Assembly (NCBI RefSeq): GCF_037974355.1
Contig: NZ_CP150235.1
Coordinates: 1-64,000 of the forward strand
Direction of reading: 5' to 3'
Length of the DNA: 64,000 bases
DNA from: Paenibacillus sp. FSL R5-0517
GTDB lineage: Bacteria; Bacillota; Bacilli; Paenibacillales; Paenibacillaceae
Shown: positions 1 to 11,799 of the stretch, one piece after another
How the letters are laid out: every line of letters starts with the position of its first letter
Numbering within the stretch: the first letter of the stretch is position 1
Program-made: the position numbers and the translations under genes
The notes under the pieces: generated by a model
Seen by the model: only the letters and a program-made list of their open reading frames with translations
The model's database searches: none
What the model was told of the DNA's origin: nothing

Positions 1-1347
1 GTGGACAGCCATACTTCTGATTTATGGCAGCAAATTTTATCAATCATACAAAACAAACTCAGCAAACCCAGTTTTGATACCTGGTTCAAAGCAACCAAGG
101 CTACCAAACTGAATGACCGCTCCATCGTCATTTCCGCACCAACTACGTTTGCCGTCGAATGGCTGGAGAGCCGTTACACCAAATTGGTCGGATCGACGGT
201 ATACGAGCTGCTTGGCAAGCAAGTCGATGTGAAATTTGTCATTGAAGAGAACAAGCCTGCTGAACCGGACCCGCAACTGCCGGCACCAACGCCAACCGTT
301 GTACAGGAAGAAGCGGTACTCAGCATGCTGAATCCGAAATATACGTTCGATACATTTGTCATCGGGCCAGGCAACCGTTTTGCCCATGCCGCATCGCTGG
401 CGGTCGCTGAAGCGCCCGCCAAAGCTTACAACCCTCTTTTTCTGTATGGAGGAGTAGGTCTCGGTAAAACACACTTGATGCATGCGATCGGACATTACAT
501 TCTAGAGCATGATCCAGGCAGCAAAGTTGTTTATTTGTCGTCTGAGAAATTCACGAACGAATTCATTAACTCGATCCGTGACAACCGCGGGGAGAGCTTC
601 CGTAACAAATACCGGAGCGTCGACATTTTGCTCATTGATGATATTCAGTTCTTGGCGGGAAAAGAATCAACACAAGAGGAATTTTTCCATACGTTTAATG
701 CGCTGCATGAGGAACGGAAGCAGATCATCATCTCCAGCGACAGACCACCAAAGGAAATTCCGACACTGGAAGAACGACTTCGTTCTCGATTTGAATGGGG
801 GTTAATTACGGATATCCAGCCTCCTGATTTGGAGACAAGGATTGCAATCTTGCGTAAAAAGGCACGTGCGGAAAACTTGGATATTCCGAATGAAGCGATG
901 ATGTACATCGCCAACCAGATTGACACCAATATCCGTGAACTGGAAGGCGCCCTGATTCGGGTCGTTGCTTATTCTTCACTGACTAATCAAGATGTAACCA
1001 CTCATCTGGCAGCTGAAGCACTGAAGGATATTATTCCTTCCAGTCGCCCCAAAATGATCACTATTCATGACATCCAACAAAAGGTCGGCGAGTACTATAG
1101 CCTTAAGCTTGAAGATTTCAAAGCACGGAAACGGACCAAGGCAGTTGCTTTCCCAAGACAGATTGCCATGTATCTCTCTCGTGAACTGACAGATTTTTCT
1201 CTGCCCAAAATCGGGGAAGCATTCGGAGGACGAGATCATACCACTGTCATACATGCTCACGAAAAAATCTCCCAAGCGATTAAAAACGATCAGGATCTCT
1301 ATAAAGTTATCAACAACTTAACCGAAAAAATCAAGAATCCAACCTGA
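1..1347 (+). CDS. dnaA: Chromosomal replication initiator protein DnaA
   Basis: DnaA is the AAA+ ATPase that binds DnaA boxes at oriC, melts the adjacent duplex and recruits the helicase. The 448-residue product has the four-domain layout: an N-terminal interaction domain (about 1-85), a proline-rich linker (about 86-110), an AAA+ domain with Walker A GGVGLGKT at 150-157 and Walker B LLIDD at 210-214, and a C-terminal helix-turn-helix with the signature GGRDHTT at 409-415. The window opens exactly on its GTG start, so the promoter and any upstream origin half lie outside. dnaN follows across the oriC spacer. DnaA boxes in that spacer fit the usual autoregulation, which is inferred here. Confidence 0.98.
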   Translation: MDSHTSDLWQQILSIIQNKLSKPSFDTWFKATKATKLNDRSIVISAPTTFAVEWLESRYTKLVGSTVYELLGKQVDVKFVIEENKPAEPDPQLPAPTPTVVQEEAVLSMLNPKYTFDTFVIGPGNRFAHAASLAVAEAPAKAYNPLFLYGGVGLGKTHLMHAIGHYILEHDPGSKVVYLSSEKFTNEFINSIRDNRGESFRNKYRSVDILLIDDIQFLAGKESTQEEFFHTFNALHEERKQIIISSDRPPKEIPTLEERLRSRFEWGLITDIQPPDLETRIAILRKKARAENLDIPNEAMMYIANQIDTNIRELEGALIRVVAYSSLTNQDVTTHLAAEALKDIIPSSRPKMITIHDIQQKVGEYYSLKLEDFKARKRTKAVAFPRQIAMYLSRELTDFSLPKIGEAFGGRDHTTVIHAHEKISQAIKNDQDLYKVINNLTEKIKNPT

Positions 1348-1349
1348 AC

Positions 1350-1490
1350 AAGTCCCAAGCCTATGCACAACGTATACACATGTGGATAGGCTTGGGTGTA
1401 CGGGTTTATACCCACTTATCCACATATTCAGTGCCCCTATTACTATTATTACTAAAAAGATCTTAAAGATATCATCTCCAAAATAGCCAT
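1350..1490. other. oriC: Replication origin (oriC, dnaA-dnaN spacer)
   Basis: The dnaA-dnaN spacer holds one perfect DnaA box, TTATCCACA at 1416-1424, and three one-mismatch boxes: CTATGCACA at 1361-1369, GTATACACA at 1372-1380 and, inverted, TGTGGATAG at 1381-1389. An 11-bp perfect inverted repeat (1354-1364 with 1386-1396) encloses the inverted pair and could also form a transcript-end hairpin for dnaA. A GC-rich patch and a DnaA-trio track follow the perfect box, then an A/T-rich stretch to about 1475. This matches the box, GC patch, trio, AT order known for bacterial unwinding elements. Any upstream half of a bipartite origin is outside the window. Confidence 0.9.
1437..1454. other. DnaA-trio unwinding track
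   Basis: Six consecutive triplets read CTA TTA CTA TTA TTA CTA, so the complementary strand is 3'-GAT/AAT-5' repeated, the form of the DnaA-trio element that DnaA binds as single-stranded DNA. The track starts 12 bases after the perfect DnaA box at 1416-1424, separated by a GC-rich patch (GTGCCCC), as in the B. subtilis origin. Confidence 0.8.
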
Positions 1491-1567
1491 TTCGGAGCTT
1501 AGCCTTCGGCCTTTGAAAAACACCTTTTAACACCCCAACACCCAAAAAATCAGCTAGGAGTGAAACC

Positions 1568-2710
1568 ATGAAAATCAGCATAATGAAAAACTACTTAAAC
1601 GATTCCATACAGCAAGTATCCAAAGCGATCTCAAGCCGTACAACGATTCCGATTCTGAGCGGTATCAAATTCGACGTGAATCATCAAGGTGTAACGTTGA
1701 CAGCAAGCGACACCGATATATCCATTCAATCCTTCATCCCGCTTGAAGATGGAGATAAAAGCGTAGTTCAGGTAGATCAACCGGGCAGTGTAGTTCTACC
1801 AGCCAAGTTTTTCGTGGAGATCATTAAGAAGCTGCCATCCCAAGAAGTCCACATGGAAGTCAAAGAGAACTTCAACACCTTTATCTCCGCAGGTGCTACC
1901 GAGATTCAACTGGTAGGTCTTGATCCGGAAGAATTCCCGGTACTGCCAAGCATCGAGGAAAACCAAACGGTCTCCATTCCAGGAGATTTGCTGAAAAATA
2001 TGATCAAACAAACCGTCTTCTCCATTTCCACACATGAAACAACTCCAATCCTGACAGGTGTACTCTGGAGTTTGGGTGACAACGAGTTGAAATTTGTGGC
2101 AACAGACCGCCACCGTCTTGCTACTCGTTCAGCAATGCTGGATAATGCAGAAGGTATCCGCTTCAACAACGTGGTCATTTCCGGTAAAACGCTGAACGAG
2201 CTCAGCAAAATTGTTCCGGATCAAAATACGCTTGTGGATATCGTTGTTGCAGACAATCAGGTTCTGTTCAAAATCGACCGTGTATTGTTCTACTCCCGTA
2301 TTCTGGACGGAACATATCCCGATACTTCTAGAATTATTCCAACGTCATACAAAACAGAACTTGTTTTAGATACAAAAAAATTAAGTGAATCCATTGACCG
2401 GGCTTATTTGCTGTCGCGTGAAGAGAAAACAAACATTGTGCGTATGCAAACGATGGATTCAGGATCTGTTGAAATTTCTTCAAGCTCTTCCGAGCTAGGT
2501 AAAGTAAGAGAAGAAATCGAACCTGCCGAATTTACAGGAGATCCGTTAAAAATCTCGTTCAACTCCAAATACATGCTGGATGTGCTGAAAGTCGTTGAAA
2601 GTGAGCAGCTGATGATCGCTTTTACAGGAGTCATGAGTCCTATCATCTTGAAACCGCTGGATGACAGTCACAGCCTTTACGTGATATTGCCATATCGGAC
2701 GACCAACTAA
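1568..2710 (+). CDS. dnaN: DNA polymerase III beta subunit (sliding clamp)
   Basis: The beta clamp is a ring-shaped dimer that tethers DNA polymerase III and repair enzymes to DNA. The 380-residue product matches the usual clamp length and opens MKISIMKNYL, with the family's three-fold repeat of clamp domains (about 1-125, 126-250, 251-380). It ends ILPYRTTN, close to the canonical LPMR-type C-terminus. The ATG at 1568 has an AGGAG site at 1556-1560. It lies directly after oriC and before yaaA and recF, the conserved dnaA-dnaN-yaaA-recF order. The YabA protein at 27410 is its expected partner in initiation control. Confidence 0.97.
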   Translation: MKISIMKNYLNDSIQQVSKAISSRTTIPILSGIKFDVNHQGVTLTASDTDISIQSFIPLEDGDKSVVQVDQPGSVVLPAKFFVEIIKKLPSQEVHMEVKENFNTFISAGATEIQLVGLDPEEFPVLPSIEENQTVSIPGDLLKNMIKQTVFSISTHETTPILTGVLWSLGDNELKFVATDRHRLATRSAMLDNAEGIRFNNVVISGKTLNELSKIVPDQNTLVDIVVADNQVLFKIDRVLFYSRILDGTYPDTSRIIPTSYKTELVLDTKKLSESIDRAYLLSREEKTNIVRMQTMDSGSVEISSSSSELGKVREEIEPAEFTGDPLKISFNSKYMLDVLKVVESEQLMIAFTGVMSPIILKPLDDSHSLYVILPYRTTN

Positions 2711-2726
2711 CGAAAGGAAGATCAGA

Positions 2727-2942
2727 GTGAACCAAGTTACGATTCGAACGGAATATATTAAGCTTGATCAATTTTTGAAACTGGCTGATTGCATCCCAAC
2801 TGGGGGTATGGCCAAAGCTTTGCTTCAGGAAGGACTTGTACGTGTGAATAAAGAGCCTGAGGAACGCCGGGGACGTAAGTTATACCCTGGGGATATCGTT
2901 GAAGTGGACGGAGAAGGCACATTCGAAGTTGCCGCAGAATAA
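2727..2942 (+). CDS. yaaA: S4 domain RNA-binding protein YaaA
   Basis: This 71-residue protein is essentially one S4 RNA-binding fold. The run beginning LDQFLKLADCIPTGGMAKA is the S4 core, followed by RVNKEPEERRGRKLYPGDIVEV. Its position between dnaN and recF is diagnostic of the YaaA (RlbA) family; links to ribosome assembly have been suggested for relatives, but no precise reaction is established. It starts with GTG at 2727 behind GAAAGGAAG, 16 bp after dnaN, so it is probably co-transcribed with dnaN and recF. Confidence 0.92.
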   Translation: MNQVTIRTEYIKLDQFLKLADCIPTGGMAKALLQEGLVRVNKEPEERRGRKLYPGDIVEVDGEGTFEVAAE

Positions 2943-2999
2943 GAAGACCAGTTCGATCCTGCTGCCTCCTGACGGACGGGATAAAAGGGAGGTTACCGC

Positions 3000-4112
3000 G
3001 TGTTTGTGAACAGCATTGATCTGCAGAATTTCCGCAATTATGAACATCTGAGACTGGACTCTTTTGGTCCCGTAAACTTGTTGATCGGGCAGAATGCCCA
3101 GGGCAAGACCAATCTTGCAGAGGCAATTTTTGTACTTGCACTCACCAAGAGCCACCGTACATCCCGTGACAAGGAGCTGATTCGTTTCGGTGAGGAACGT
3201 GCCAGACTTGCAGCAGAGGTCGACAAAAAGTACGGATCGGTCAAACTTGAGTTATCTTTGTCGCAACAAGGCAAAAAAGCAAAGATTAACGGCCTGGAGC
3301 AGCGCAAGCTAAGTGATTTTGTCGGAGCACTCAATGTCGTGATGTTTGCTCCGGAGGATCTGGAGATTGTAAAAGGCACACCGGGGGTCCGCCGCCGGTT
3401 TCTTGACATGGAGATCGGACAGGTCGCACCAGGTTACCTGTATCACCTGCAGCAATACCAAAAAGTGCTCGTCCAACGAAACAATTTGCTTAAGCAGCTT
3501 TGGGGACAAGGGGCATCAGCCCAGACCATGCTTGAGGTATGGAACGAACAACTGGTTGAGCATGGTGTTAAGATCGTCAAAAAAAGGAAACAATTCATAA
3601 AGAAACTGCAAAAGTGGGCAGAAACGATTCATCAGGGGATCACCGGAGGCGGGGAAGTCTTGCGCCTAGCCTACCTTCCGTCCTTCAGCGAAGCCGCTGA
3701 GGAAGATGAAGCTGTCTTAATGGACCAATTTATGATAAAATTATCACAAATGAAAGAGCAGGAGATTCGCCGAGGCACAACCCTTAGTGGGCCGCATCGG
3801 GATGACCTGTCCTTTTTCATTAACGATCGGGAAGTACAAACATATGGCTCGCAGGGGCAGCAGCGCACAACGGCGTTGTCCCTTAAACTTGCGGAAATCG
3901 AACTGATTCACGAAGAAATCGGAGAATATCCGGTCCTGCTGCTGGATGATGTTCTGTCAGAGCTGGACCCTTTTCGCCAGACGCAGCTGATCGAAACGTT
4001 CCAGAGCAAGGTGCAAACCTTTATTACAGCTACGGGGATCGAGAGCCTCAACGTTGACAAGCTCAAAGATGCCAGTATTTATCACGTTCATGCCGGACAG
4101 GTTGAACGCTAA
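3000..4112 (+). CDS. recF: DNA replication and repair protein RecF
   Basis: RecF is an SMC-like ATPase that loads RecA at gapped DNA together with RecO and RecR. The 370-residue product has Walker A GQNAQGKT at 30-37, the ABC signature LSGPHRDDL, and a Walker B/D-loop segment LLLDDVLSELD near 320. It starts with GTG at 3000 behind GGGAGG, 57 bp after yaaA. The small remB gene follows 13 bp later. All family motifs are intact. Confidence 0.97.
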   Translation: MFVNSIDLQNFRNYEHLRLDSFGPVNLLIGQNAQGKTNLAEAIFVLALTKSHRTSRDKELIRFGEERARLAAEVDKKYGSVKLELSLSQQGKKAKINGLEQRKLSDFVGALNVVMFAPEDLEIVKGTPGVRRRFLDMEIGQVAPGYLYHLQQYQKVLVQRNNLLKQLWGQGASAQTMLEVWNEQLVEHGVKIVKKRKQFIKKLQKWAETIHQGITGGGEVLRLAYLPSFSEAAEEDEAVLMDQFMIKLSQMKEQEIRRGTTLSGPHRDDLSFFINDREVQTYGSQGQQRTTALSLKLAEIELIHEEIGEYPVLLLDDVLSELDPFRQTQLIETFQSKVQTFITATGIESLNVDKLKDASIYHVHAGQVER

Positions 4113-4125
4113 GGAGTGAGGGCTT

Positions 4126-4374
4126 ATGTACATTCATCTGGGCGGTGAGAAGATCATCCGTTCTTCCGAATTGGTCGCTATTTTTGATATATCAATTGAA
4201 AAATCCTCAAAGATCTCCAAGCAATATGTCACGCATGCCGAGCAGGAAAAAACCGTGGAACACATCGGTGAGGAGGAAGCCAAGTCCATTGTGGTGACCA
4301 AAAACATTGTGTACTACTCGCCAATTTCCTCAGCCACGCTGAAAAAGAGGGCTCACATTTTTCCTGATCTCTAG
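4126..4374 (+). CDS. remB: RemA-like DUF370 regulator (YaaB/RemB)
   Basis: This 82-residue protein opens MYIHLGGEKIIRSSELVAIFD, the hallmark of DUF370, and sits between recF and gyrB where B. subtilis has yaaB (remB). The RemA paralog is a DNA-binding activator of biofilm-matrix and osmoprotection genes. RemB is named from sequence and position, and its own targets are less clear. It lies 13 bp after recF behind AAGGAGTGAGG, so it probably shares the recF transcript. Confidence 0.88.
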   Translation: MYIHLGGEKIIRSSELVAIFDISIEKSSKISKQYVTHAEQEKTVEHIGEEEAKSIVVTKNIVYYSPISSATLKKRAHIFPDL

Positions 4375-4431
4375 TAGTTCATTGGCATAAAGGTGTGTAT
4401 TTTGCTGCTTGTCTTTATGTGGACAACTGGC

Positions 4432-4461
4432 GCTGAAATGAAGGACGTTGCCTATTTCAGC
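4432..4461. repeat. Inverted repeat upstream of gyrB
   Basis: GCTGAAAT at 4432-4439 and ATTTCAGC at 4454-4461 form an 8-bp perfect inverted repeat with a 14-base loop in the 144-bp remB-gyrB gap. It lacks a T-run, so it is not an obvious terminator; an operator or leader hairpin for gyrB is possible. A one-mismatch DnaA box (TGTGGACAA, 4418-4426) lies just upstream and may be chance. Confidence 0.4.
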
Positions 4462-4473
4462 AAACATTATTAG

Positions 4474-6429
<1,956 letters not shown>

Positions 6430-6441
6430 CGATATTCGAAG

Positions 6442-6465
6442 AGGCGCCTGTGAGGGCGCCTTTTT
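6442..6465 (+). terminator. gyrB rho-independent terminator
   Basis: AGGCGCC (6442-6448) pairs with GGCGCCT (6455-6461) across a short loop and runs into a T tract at 6461-6465, 12 bp after the gyrB stop. On the other strand it may also limit transcription from yheC/D. Confidence 0.88.
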
Positions 6466-6515
6466 ATATTATTTGAATCACGGAATAGGAGGCAGAGGAC
6501 TTCCGTAACCCGTGG

Positions 6516-7466
6516 TTAGCGACGTACACGTTTTTTGGCAGACGAGGCCTGTGCTTTGGGGGATGGGCGAGAAGCCTTACTCTTTTTGGCGGGCAAACGG
6601 CCGTACGCAATTGCATAGCGTTTGATCTTCCGGTATGCCCCCTTGTCCGGGAGTAAACCAAAAGCATAAATGCCCGGCAATGTGTTGACTTCAAGAATCC
6701 AGGGACGTCCTTCTTCGTCTAGTGCAATATCAATACCAATCTCTTTGAGCCTTGGAAATGATGTCTGCAATTGCACAGCGGTATGGATACCTAGACGGTA
6801 TAGCTCATTGCGGAGTTTTTTGAATCTATCCTGTTGAAGATGGGGCAGTACGAGTTCTTCAAACGTGGCCAATTGTCCACCACCATGAATGTTCGTGATA
6901 ATTTTGCCCGGTGCAGCAACACGTCCCAGAATACCTGTTGTTTCCCAGTTATGTTGCAGATTTTTTTGAGTCAACACACGCAAGTCAAAAGGCAAATCTC
7001 CATGCTTCATCAGCGAGATTCCCTGTTGAATGATATAATCCCGTTCCTGAATGCGATCATTCAGTGCTCGTTCGAGTTCATCCAGGGAATGAAAGGATCT
7101 CTCCTCTGTACCGTATTGGAGATGATATGTTGTTATGAGCTGGGTAGCTCTGGAGGTAACAGCACTTGCTTCGAGTTCATCCGTAGGTGGGTTCCGATCA
7201 TTGGTTTCTTCAGGAACATCTGCTTCTGTGGCGTAATCGTCGGAATTAACAACTGGTTCGTATAAACGGGTTGTTTTCACCCGCATGACCCCATTACCGT
7301 AAGTACCACGGTCCGGTTTGATATAGTTGGACTCGAATAATTCAGTCATTCGTTCCAAAGTTTGACGGCTATATTTTCGGGTCACTGGAATATATTCATT
7401 CACCATGCGACTGCGTTGTAACACAGCTGTTTTGGCCCATTTGCTGGAGACGCGTTGGATACCCAA
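6516..7466 (-). CDS. YheC/YheD-family ATP-grasp protein (spore coat associated)
   Basis: This is a 316-residue member of the YheC/YheD family, whose Bacillus members are ATP-grasp-like proteins associated with the endospore coat. ATP-grasp features include the N-terminal ESNYIKPDRGTYGNGVMRV (Lys and Gly-loop binding segment) and the C-terminal EVNTLPGIY. The C-terminus is very basic (KKSKASRPSPKAQ then KKRVRR), which could bind nucleic acid or anionic coat material. The start is a TTG at 7466 with AAAGGA ten bases upstream; the next in-frame Met is at residue 21. It is divergent from gyrA and convergent with gyrB, an insertion compared with the gyrB-gyrA adjacency in B. subtilis. Its substrate is unknown. 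Confidence 0.8.
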   Translation of the reverse strand: MGIQRVSSKWAKTAVLQRSRMVNEYIPVTRKYSRQTLERMTELFESNYIKPDRGTYGNGVMRVKTTRLYEPVVNSDDYATEADVPEETNDRNPPTDELEASAVTSRATQLITTYHLQYGTEERSFHSLDELERALNDRIQERDYIIQQGISLMKHGDLPFDLRVLTQKNLQHNWETTGILGRVAAPGKIITNIHGGGQLATFEELVLPHLQQDRFKKLRNELYRLGIHTAVQLQTSFPRLKEIGIDIALDEEGRPWILEVNTLPGIYAFGLLPDKGAYRKIKRYAIAYGRLPAKKSKASRPSPKAQASSAKKRVRR

Positions 7467-7529
7467 GATCCATCAGTCCTTTCATGTTTTGTTCATTTCC
7501 AAAGAGGGAAAGACACGGAGAAATCAAAG

Positions 7530-7558
7530 GACAAGAGACGATTTCAGTGGTATAATAG
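7530..7558 (+). promoter_or_regulatory. Candidate promoter in the yheC/D-gyrA gap
   Basis: AGGACA (7530-7535), a 17-base spacer and a perfect TATAAT (7553-7558) resemble a sigma-A promoter pointing toward gyrA. It would give a leader of about 330 bases. The -35 matches the consensus at only four of six positions. Confidence 0.35.
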
Positions 7559-7753
7559 AGAAATATGGCGTTTTGTGCGATGAGCTGCACAATTTGCAGT
7601 TTGATCGTAGGACGGGAATGGCTTTAGCCTCGATGGGCACAGTACATATGCCGTATTTCTAGCATTGTATGTGCAATTGAGGAGGAAGGCAGGGCGTATC
7701 CCCAGAGACGCAAAAGTTCCCGGAAGAAAGGCTATTGCCCAGCGGACGTTTAA

Positions 7754-7782
7754 TTGTGTAACTTTTGTGAAAGTAATATAAT
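7754..7782 (+). promoter_or_regulatory. Candidate gyrA promoter
   Basis: TTGTGT (7754-7759), a 17-base spacer and TATAAT (7777-7782) form a plausible sigma-A promoter 110 bp before gyrA. The -10 is perfect and the -35 weak. The rest of the 426-bp gap (7467-7892) contains no gene I can support. Confidence 0.5.
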
Positions 7783-7892
7783 AAAGAGTAGCGTTCTTGC
7801 GCGGTTTTAGCCTTGTTAGGCTTTTCACATATAATCAATTTTCTTGCATGACGGAATGGAACGTTTGTTGAAGGACAAGAAGGAGGTCCAGC

Positions 7893-10457
7893 ATGGCGGA
7901 AGAAATGAACTCTCAGATTACAGATCGGGATATAGGCGTGGAGATGCGTGAATCGTTTATGGATTATGCGATGAGCATCATTGTTAGCCGTGCCTTACCT
8001 GACGTACGTGATGGATTGAAGCCGGTTCACCGGCGTATTCTGTACGCAATGTCAGAGCTCGGCATGACCCCCGATAAACCACATAAAAAATCAGCCAGAA
8101 TCGTCGGCGAAGTTATCGGTAAGTATCACCCACACGGTGACTCTGCTGTATACGAGACGATGGTACGGATGGCACAGGATTTCTCCCTGCGCTATATGCA
8201 TGTAGATGGACATGGTAACTTTGGATCGGTCGATGGCGACATGGCAGCAGCGATGCGTTATACGGAAGCTCGCTTGTCTAAGATTGCTATGGAAATGCTT
8301 AGAGATATCAACAAGGATACGATTGATTTCCAGGCGAACTATGACGGTGAAGAACATGAACCAATCGTTTTGCCTGCTCGTTTTCCTAACTTGCTTGTCA
8401 ATGGGGTTGGCGGGATCGCGGTAGGTATGGCCACCAATATTCCTCCTCATAATCTGGGTGAGGTCATTGATGGTGTACAGGCCATGATTCAAAATCCAGA
8501 CATTACATCCATGGAACTCATGGATTACATTCAAGGACCAGACTTCCCTACATCCGGTTACATTTTGGGCCGCTCAGGCATTCGCCAGGCGTATCAGACC
8601 GGACGTGGCTCAGTAACGATGCGGGCCAAAACCAACATCGAAGAGAATAACAACAAAGCGCGAATTATCGTTACAGAGCTGCCTTATCAGGTGAACAAGG
8701 CGAGACTCGTTGAGAAAATCGCCGAGTTGGTACGTGATAAAAAGATTGATGGCATTACCGACCTTCGTGATGAGTCTGACCGTAATGGTATGCGGATTGT
8801 AATTGAGCTTCGTAGAGACGTGAATCCGGGTGTTGTTCTGAACAACCTATACAAACACACATCGATGCAATCCACTTTCGGAATTAACATGCTTGCGATT
8901 GTGAATAAAGAACCTAAAATCCTGAACCTGCGTGAAGTGTTGTATCACTACCTGCAGCATCAGATTGAGGTTATTCGCAGACGTACGCAGTTTGAACTGA
9001 AGAAGGCTGAAGCTCGTGCACATATTCTAGAAGGCTTGCGCATTGCGCTGGATCATATCGACGAGATTATTACATTGATTCGTTCTTCCAGTAATGCAGA
9101 TGCAGCCAGAGAAGGTTTAATTGAGCGTTTTTCACTCAGTCATGATCAGGCTCAAGCGATTCTCGATATGCGTTTGCAACGCCTCACAGGTCTGGAACGC
9201 GAACGTATTGAGAATGAATACAACGAACTGATGGTCAAAATTAGAGAGTATCGCGAAATTCTGGCCAATGAACATTTGGTGCTTGAAATTATCAGCACAG
9301 AGCTGCAAGAGATTCGCGACCGCTTTAGTGATGATCGTCGTACAGAGATCACTGTAGGTGAAGAGAGTATTCTGGATGAGGACCTGATTCCACGCGAAGA
9401 GGTTATCATTACGATTACCCATACAGGCTACGTGAAACGTCTGCCGGTATCCACATACCGCAGCCAGAAACGTGGTGGACGTGGGGTTGTGGGTATGGAT
9501 ACGAAAGATACTGACTTTGTTGAGCATCTGTTCGTAACCAACTCTCACAACTACCTCATGTTCTTCACCGACAAAGGTAAGGTGTATCGTCTCAAAGCGT
9601 ACGAGATTCCAGAGCTTGGACGTACCGCACGGGGAACACCGATTATCAACCTGATCCAGATTGAGCAGGGTGAATCGGTTAATGCCGTGATTCCGGTTCA
9701 AGAATTTGAAAGTGACAGATTCTTGTTCTTTGCTACCCGTCAAGGGGTCGTGAAGAAAACGCCACTTGAGGATTACACCAATATCCGCAAAGGCGGCTTG
9801 ATCGGTATTTCCTTGCGTGATGATGACATTCTAATTGATGTTAAGCTGACCGATGGACAGCAAGAGATCATTATGGGTACAGCTCACGGAATGTCTATTC
9901 GATTCTCCGAAAGTAATGTACGTTCCATGGGACGTAGTGCAACCGGGGTTAAAGGGATCACATTGGATGAACAGGATGCCGTTATCGGCATGGATGTAGT
10001 CGATAAAGATCTCGATGTTCTGATCGTTACAGCCAAAGGTTACGGTAAACGTACACCTGTGAGTGACTATCGAATGCAGACTCGTGGCGGTAAAGGGATT
10101 AAGACGATTAATGTCACAGAGAAGAACGGCGCAGTAGTCAGCCTCAAGATGGTTAAAACCGAAGAGGATCTGATGATTATTACGTCTAGCGGTACGTTGA
10201 TCCGGATGAGCATGGAAGGCATATCCACGATGGGTCGATACACGCAGGGTGTGAAGCTGATTCATATTCGTGACGAAGATTCAGTAGCTACAGTCAGCCG
10301 GATTGACAAAAATGAAGAAGAACCAGACGATGAGTCACTTGAAGGCATGGAAGGTGGGGAAACCCAAGCTCCCGCAGTAAGCCTGGAAGAAGGAACCCTT
10401 TCTGACGCGGATGCAGATGCTGAAGTTGAGGACGACGATTCCGGTTCGGAAGCATAA
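7893..10457 (+). CDS. gyrA: DNA gyrase subunit A
   Basis: GyrA is the DNA cleavage-religation subunit of gyrase. The 854-residue product has catalytic Tyr123 in [11 protein letters not shown]. The quinolone-determining segment HGDSAVYE at 81-88 keeps Ser84 and Glu88, the residues of quinolone-susceptible enzymes. The C-terminal beta-pinwheel carries the GyrA box QKRGGRG near residue 525, and the protein ends in a long acidic tail rich in Asp and Glu, seen in some gyrases. The start ATG at 7893 has a strong AAGGAGG. A terminator follows. It pairs with GyrB at 4519. Confidence 0.98.
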   Translation: MAEEMNSQITDRDIGVEMRESFMDYAMSIIVSRALPDVRDGLKPVHRRILYAMSELGMTPDKPHKKSARIVGEVIGKYHPHGDSAVYETMVRMAQDFSLRYMHVDGHGNFGSVDGDMAAAMRYTEARLSKIAMEMLRDINKDTIDFQANYDGEEHEPIVLPARFPNLLVNGVGGIAVGMATNIPPHNLGEVIDGVQAMIQNPDITSMELMDYIQGPDFPTSGYILGRSGIRQAYQTGRGSVTMRAKTNIEENNNKARIIVTELPYQVNKARLVEKIAELVRDKKIDGITDLRDESDRNGMRIVIELRRDVNPGVVLNNLYKHTSMQSTFGINMLAIVNKEPKILNLREVLYHYLQHQIEVIRRRTQFELKKAEARAHILEGLRIALDHIDEIITLIRSSSNADAAREGLIERFSLSHDQAQAILDMRLQRLTGLERERIENEYNELMVKIREYREILANEHLVLEIISTELQEIRDRFSDDRRTEITVGEESILDEDLIPREEVIITITHTGYVKRLPVSTYRSQKRGGRGVVGMDTKDTDFVEHLFVTNSHNYLMFFTDKGKVYRLKAYEIPELGRTARGTPIINLIQIEQGESVNAVIPVQEFESDRFLFFATRQGVVKKTPLEDYTNIRKGGLIGISLRDDDILIDVKLTDGQQEIIMGTAHGMSIRFSESNVRSMGRSATGVKGITLDEQDAVIGMDVVDKDLDVLIVTAKGYGKRTPVSDYRMQTRGGKGIKTINVTEKNGAVVSLKMVKTEEDLMIITSSGTLIRMSMEGISTMGRYTQGVKLIHIRDEDSVATVSRIDKNEEEPDDESLEGMEGGETQAPAVSLEEGTLSDADADAEVEDDDSGSEA

Positions 10458-10507
10458 ACCTAGAATGTTATATAAACCGATCTCTTGGAGATTGGAAAAA
10501 GATTGCG

Positions 10508-10531
10508 AGGGCTCCCAGTGGGAGCCCTTTT
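10508..10531 (+). terminator. gyrA rho-independent terminator
   Basis: GGGCTCCC (10509-10516) and GGGAGCCC (10520-10527) form an 8-bp GC-rich stem with a 3-base loop followed by TTTT. Confidence 0.88.
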
Positions 10532-10574
10532 GTTGTATAAAGGGATCTCTTCTTCTATTCTTTCGAATCTAGGA

Positions 10575-10603
10575 TGTACAGCCTCATTTCTGAGTAATAT
10601 AAT
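10575..10603 (+). promoter_or_regulatory. Candidate promoter for the HD-GYP gene
   Basis: TGTACA (10575-10580), 17 bases, and TATAAT (10598-10603) lie 78 bp before the HD-GYP start. The same TGTACA/17-bp layout occurs before purR. Confidence 0.5.
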
Positions 10604-10680
10604 GGGAAATATCATGAAAAACCGGGACTATGGTCTTGTTTGTTTTTAACATAGAAGAACGATGAGTGAGGGGAATATAC

Positions 10681-11799
10681 ATGGGACTTATCACCCTGTC
10701 AGAAGTCAAACCAGGACTCAAACTTGGGAGTGATGTGCAAACGCTTCGTGGCAACGTTTTGCTTCAGAAGGGCAAAGTCATTTTACCCAAGGATATGGAA
10801 GTGCTCAAAGCCTTTATGATTCACCAGGTGGATATTGAGCACGAGAGAATGGGATCAAGTAATACAGGAACCAAGGGTGCATCTGCGTCTGCAGGAAGTA
10901 CAGCAAACGAGAAGAATGGTGAACGGACAGCGAAGACAGGGAATGTCAGCACAGCCCCTGTAACAACGTCTCTACAGGATGAGTATGAAAAGATGGTAGG
11001 ACTGACCAAAAATGCGTTCTTGTCCTCTCTGGCGGCTGAATTGCCTGTATATGAGCTGCGTACACAGTTAGAGGCTGTGTTTGCACATCTCAAACAATAT
11101 AATGTGCTTACCTTCAGTCCACGAGTAATGCAAGAACATGATTATGTGTATCACCATGCTGTACTGAGTGCAATCACATCCTACCAACTGGCCCAGTGGA
11201 TAGATCTTCCCTCCAAGGATTGGATGCAAGTCGCGTTTGCAGGCTTGTTCCATGATATTGGTAATAACAAAGTAGATCCGCAAATTCTCCATAAGCCTTC
11301 TACGTTAACCGTTACAGAGCAGAATGAGATCCGGCAGCACACCAAATATGGTTACCAGATTCTTAAACAGGCAAAGGCTATTAATGAGGGCGCCAGACTT
11401 GCTGCTTTGCAGCATCATGAAAAAGTTGACGGATCAGGTTATCCGTTGCAGCTTAGTGGGACGCAGATTCATATTTACGCTAAAATCGTAGCTATCGCTG
11501 ATATTTTCCACGCCATGACACTGGAGAAGATTTACCGTAAGGCACAATCACCGTATCTAGTTCTAGAACAGATCCAGAGTGAGGCATTTGGAAAATTGGA
11601 TCCTGCAATTGTACGTGTATTTGTTCAACGATCAACCCAGATCCATAATGGCATCCGAGTAAAACTCAGCAATAACCAGATTGGAGAGATCGTATTCTCT
11701 GATCGAGATCATCCTACACGGCCTATGGTGTCAGTAGAAGGAACGATCATTAACCTAATGCAGCAAAGGCAGCTTCACATCCAAGAGGTTATCGGTTAA
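10681..11799 (+). CDS. HD-GYP domain protein (probable c-di-GMP phosphodiesterase)
   Basis: HD-GYP proteins hydrolyse cyclic di-GMP. The 372-residue protein has an N-terminal region of about 75 residues (GLITLSEVKPGLKLGSDV) of the kind seen before HD-GYP domains, a Ser/Thr/Gly/Lys-rich linker, and an HD-GYP domain with HDIGN near residue 200 and the signature HHEKVDGSGYP. A C-terminal stretch of about 60 residues follows. I chose ATG 10681 because GAGGGG sits seven bases upstream; a GTG at 10666 would add five residues but overlaps that site. No transmembrane segment or sensor domain is visible. It stands alone between the gyrA terminator and the rRNA promoters. Confidence 0.85.
   Translation: MGLITLSEVKPGLKLGSDVQTLRGNVLLQKGKVILPKDMEVLKAFMIHQVDIEHERMGSSNTGTKGASASAGSTANEKNGERTAKTGNVSTAPVTTSLQDEYEKMVGLTKNAFLSSLAAELPVYELRTQLEAVFAHLKQYNVLTFSPRVMQEHDYVYHHAVLSAITSYQLAQWIDLPSKDWMQVAFAGLFHDIGNNKVDPQILHKPSTLTVTEQNEIRQHTKYGYQILKQAKAINEGARLAALQHHEKVDGSGYPLQLSGTQIHIYAKIVAIADIFHAMTLEKIYRKAQSPYLVLEQIQSEAFGKLDPAIVRVFVQRSTQIHNGIRVKLSNNQIGEIVFSDRDHPTRPMVSVEGTIINLMQQRQLHIQEVIG

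Noticed and set aside
7680..7755. Possible cyclic di-GMP (GEMM) riboswitch before gyrA
   Set aside because: GACGCAAA is present, but the GCAAACC and CTAA blocks and the expected stem order are missing.
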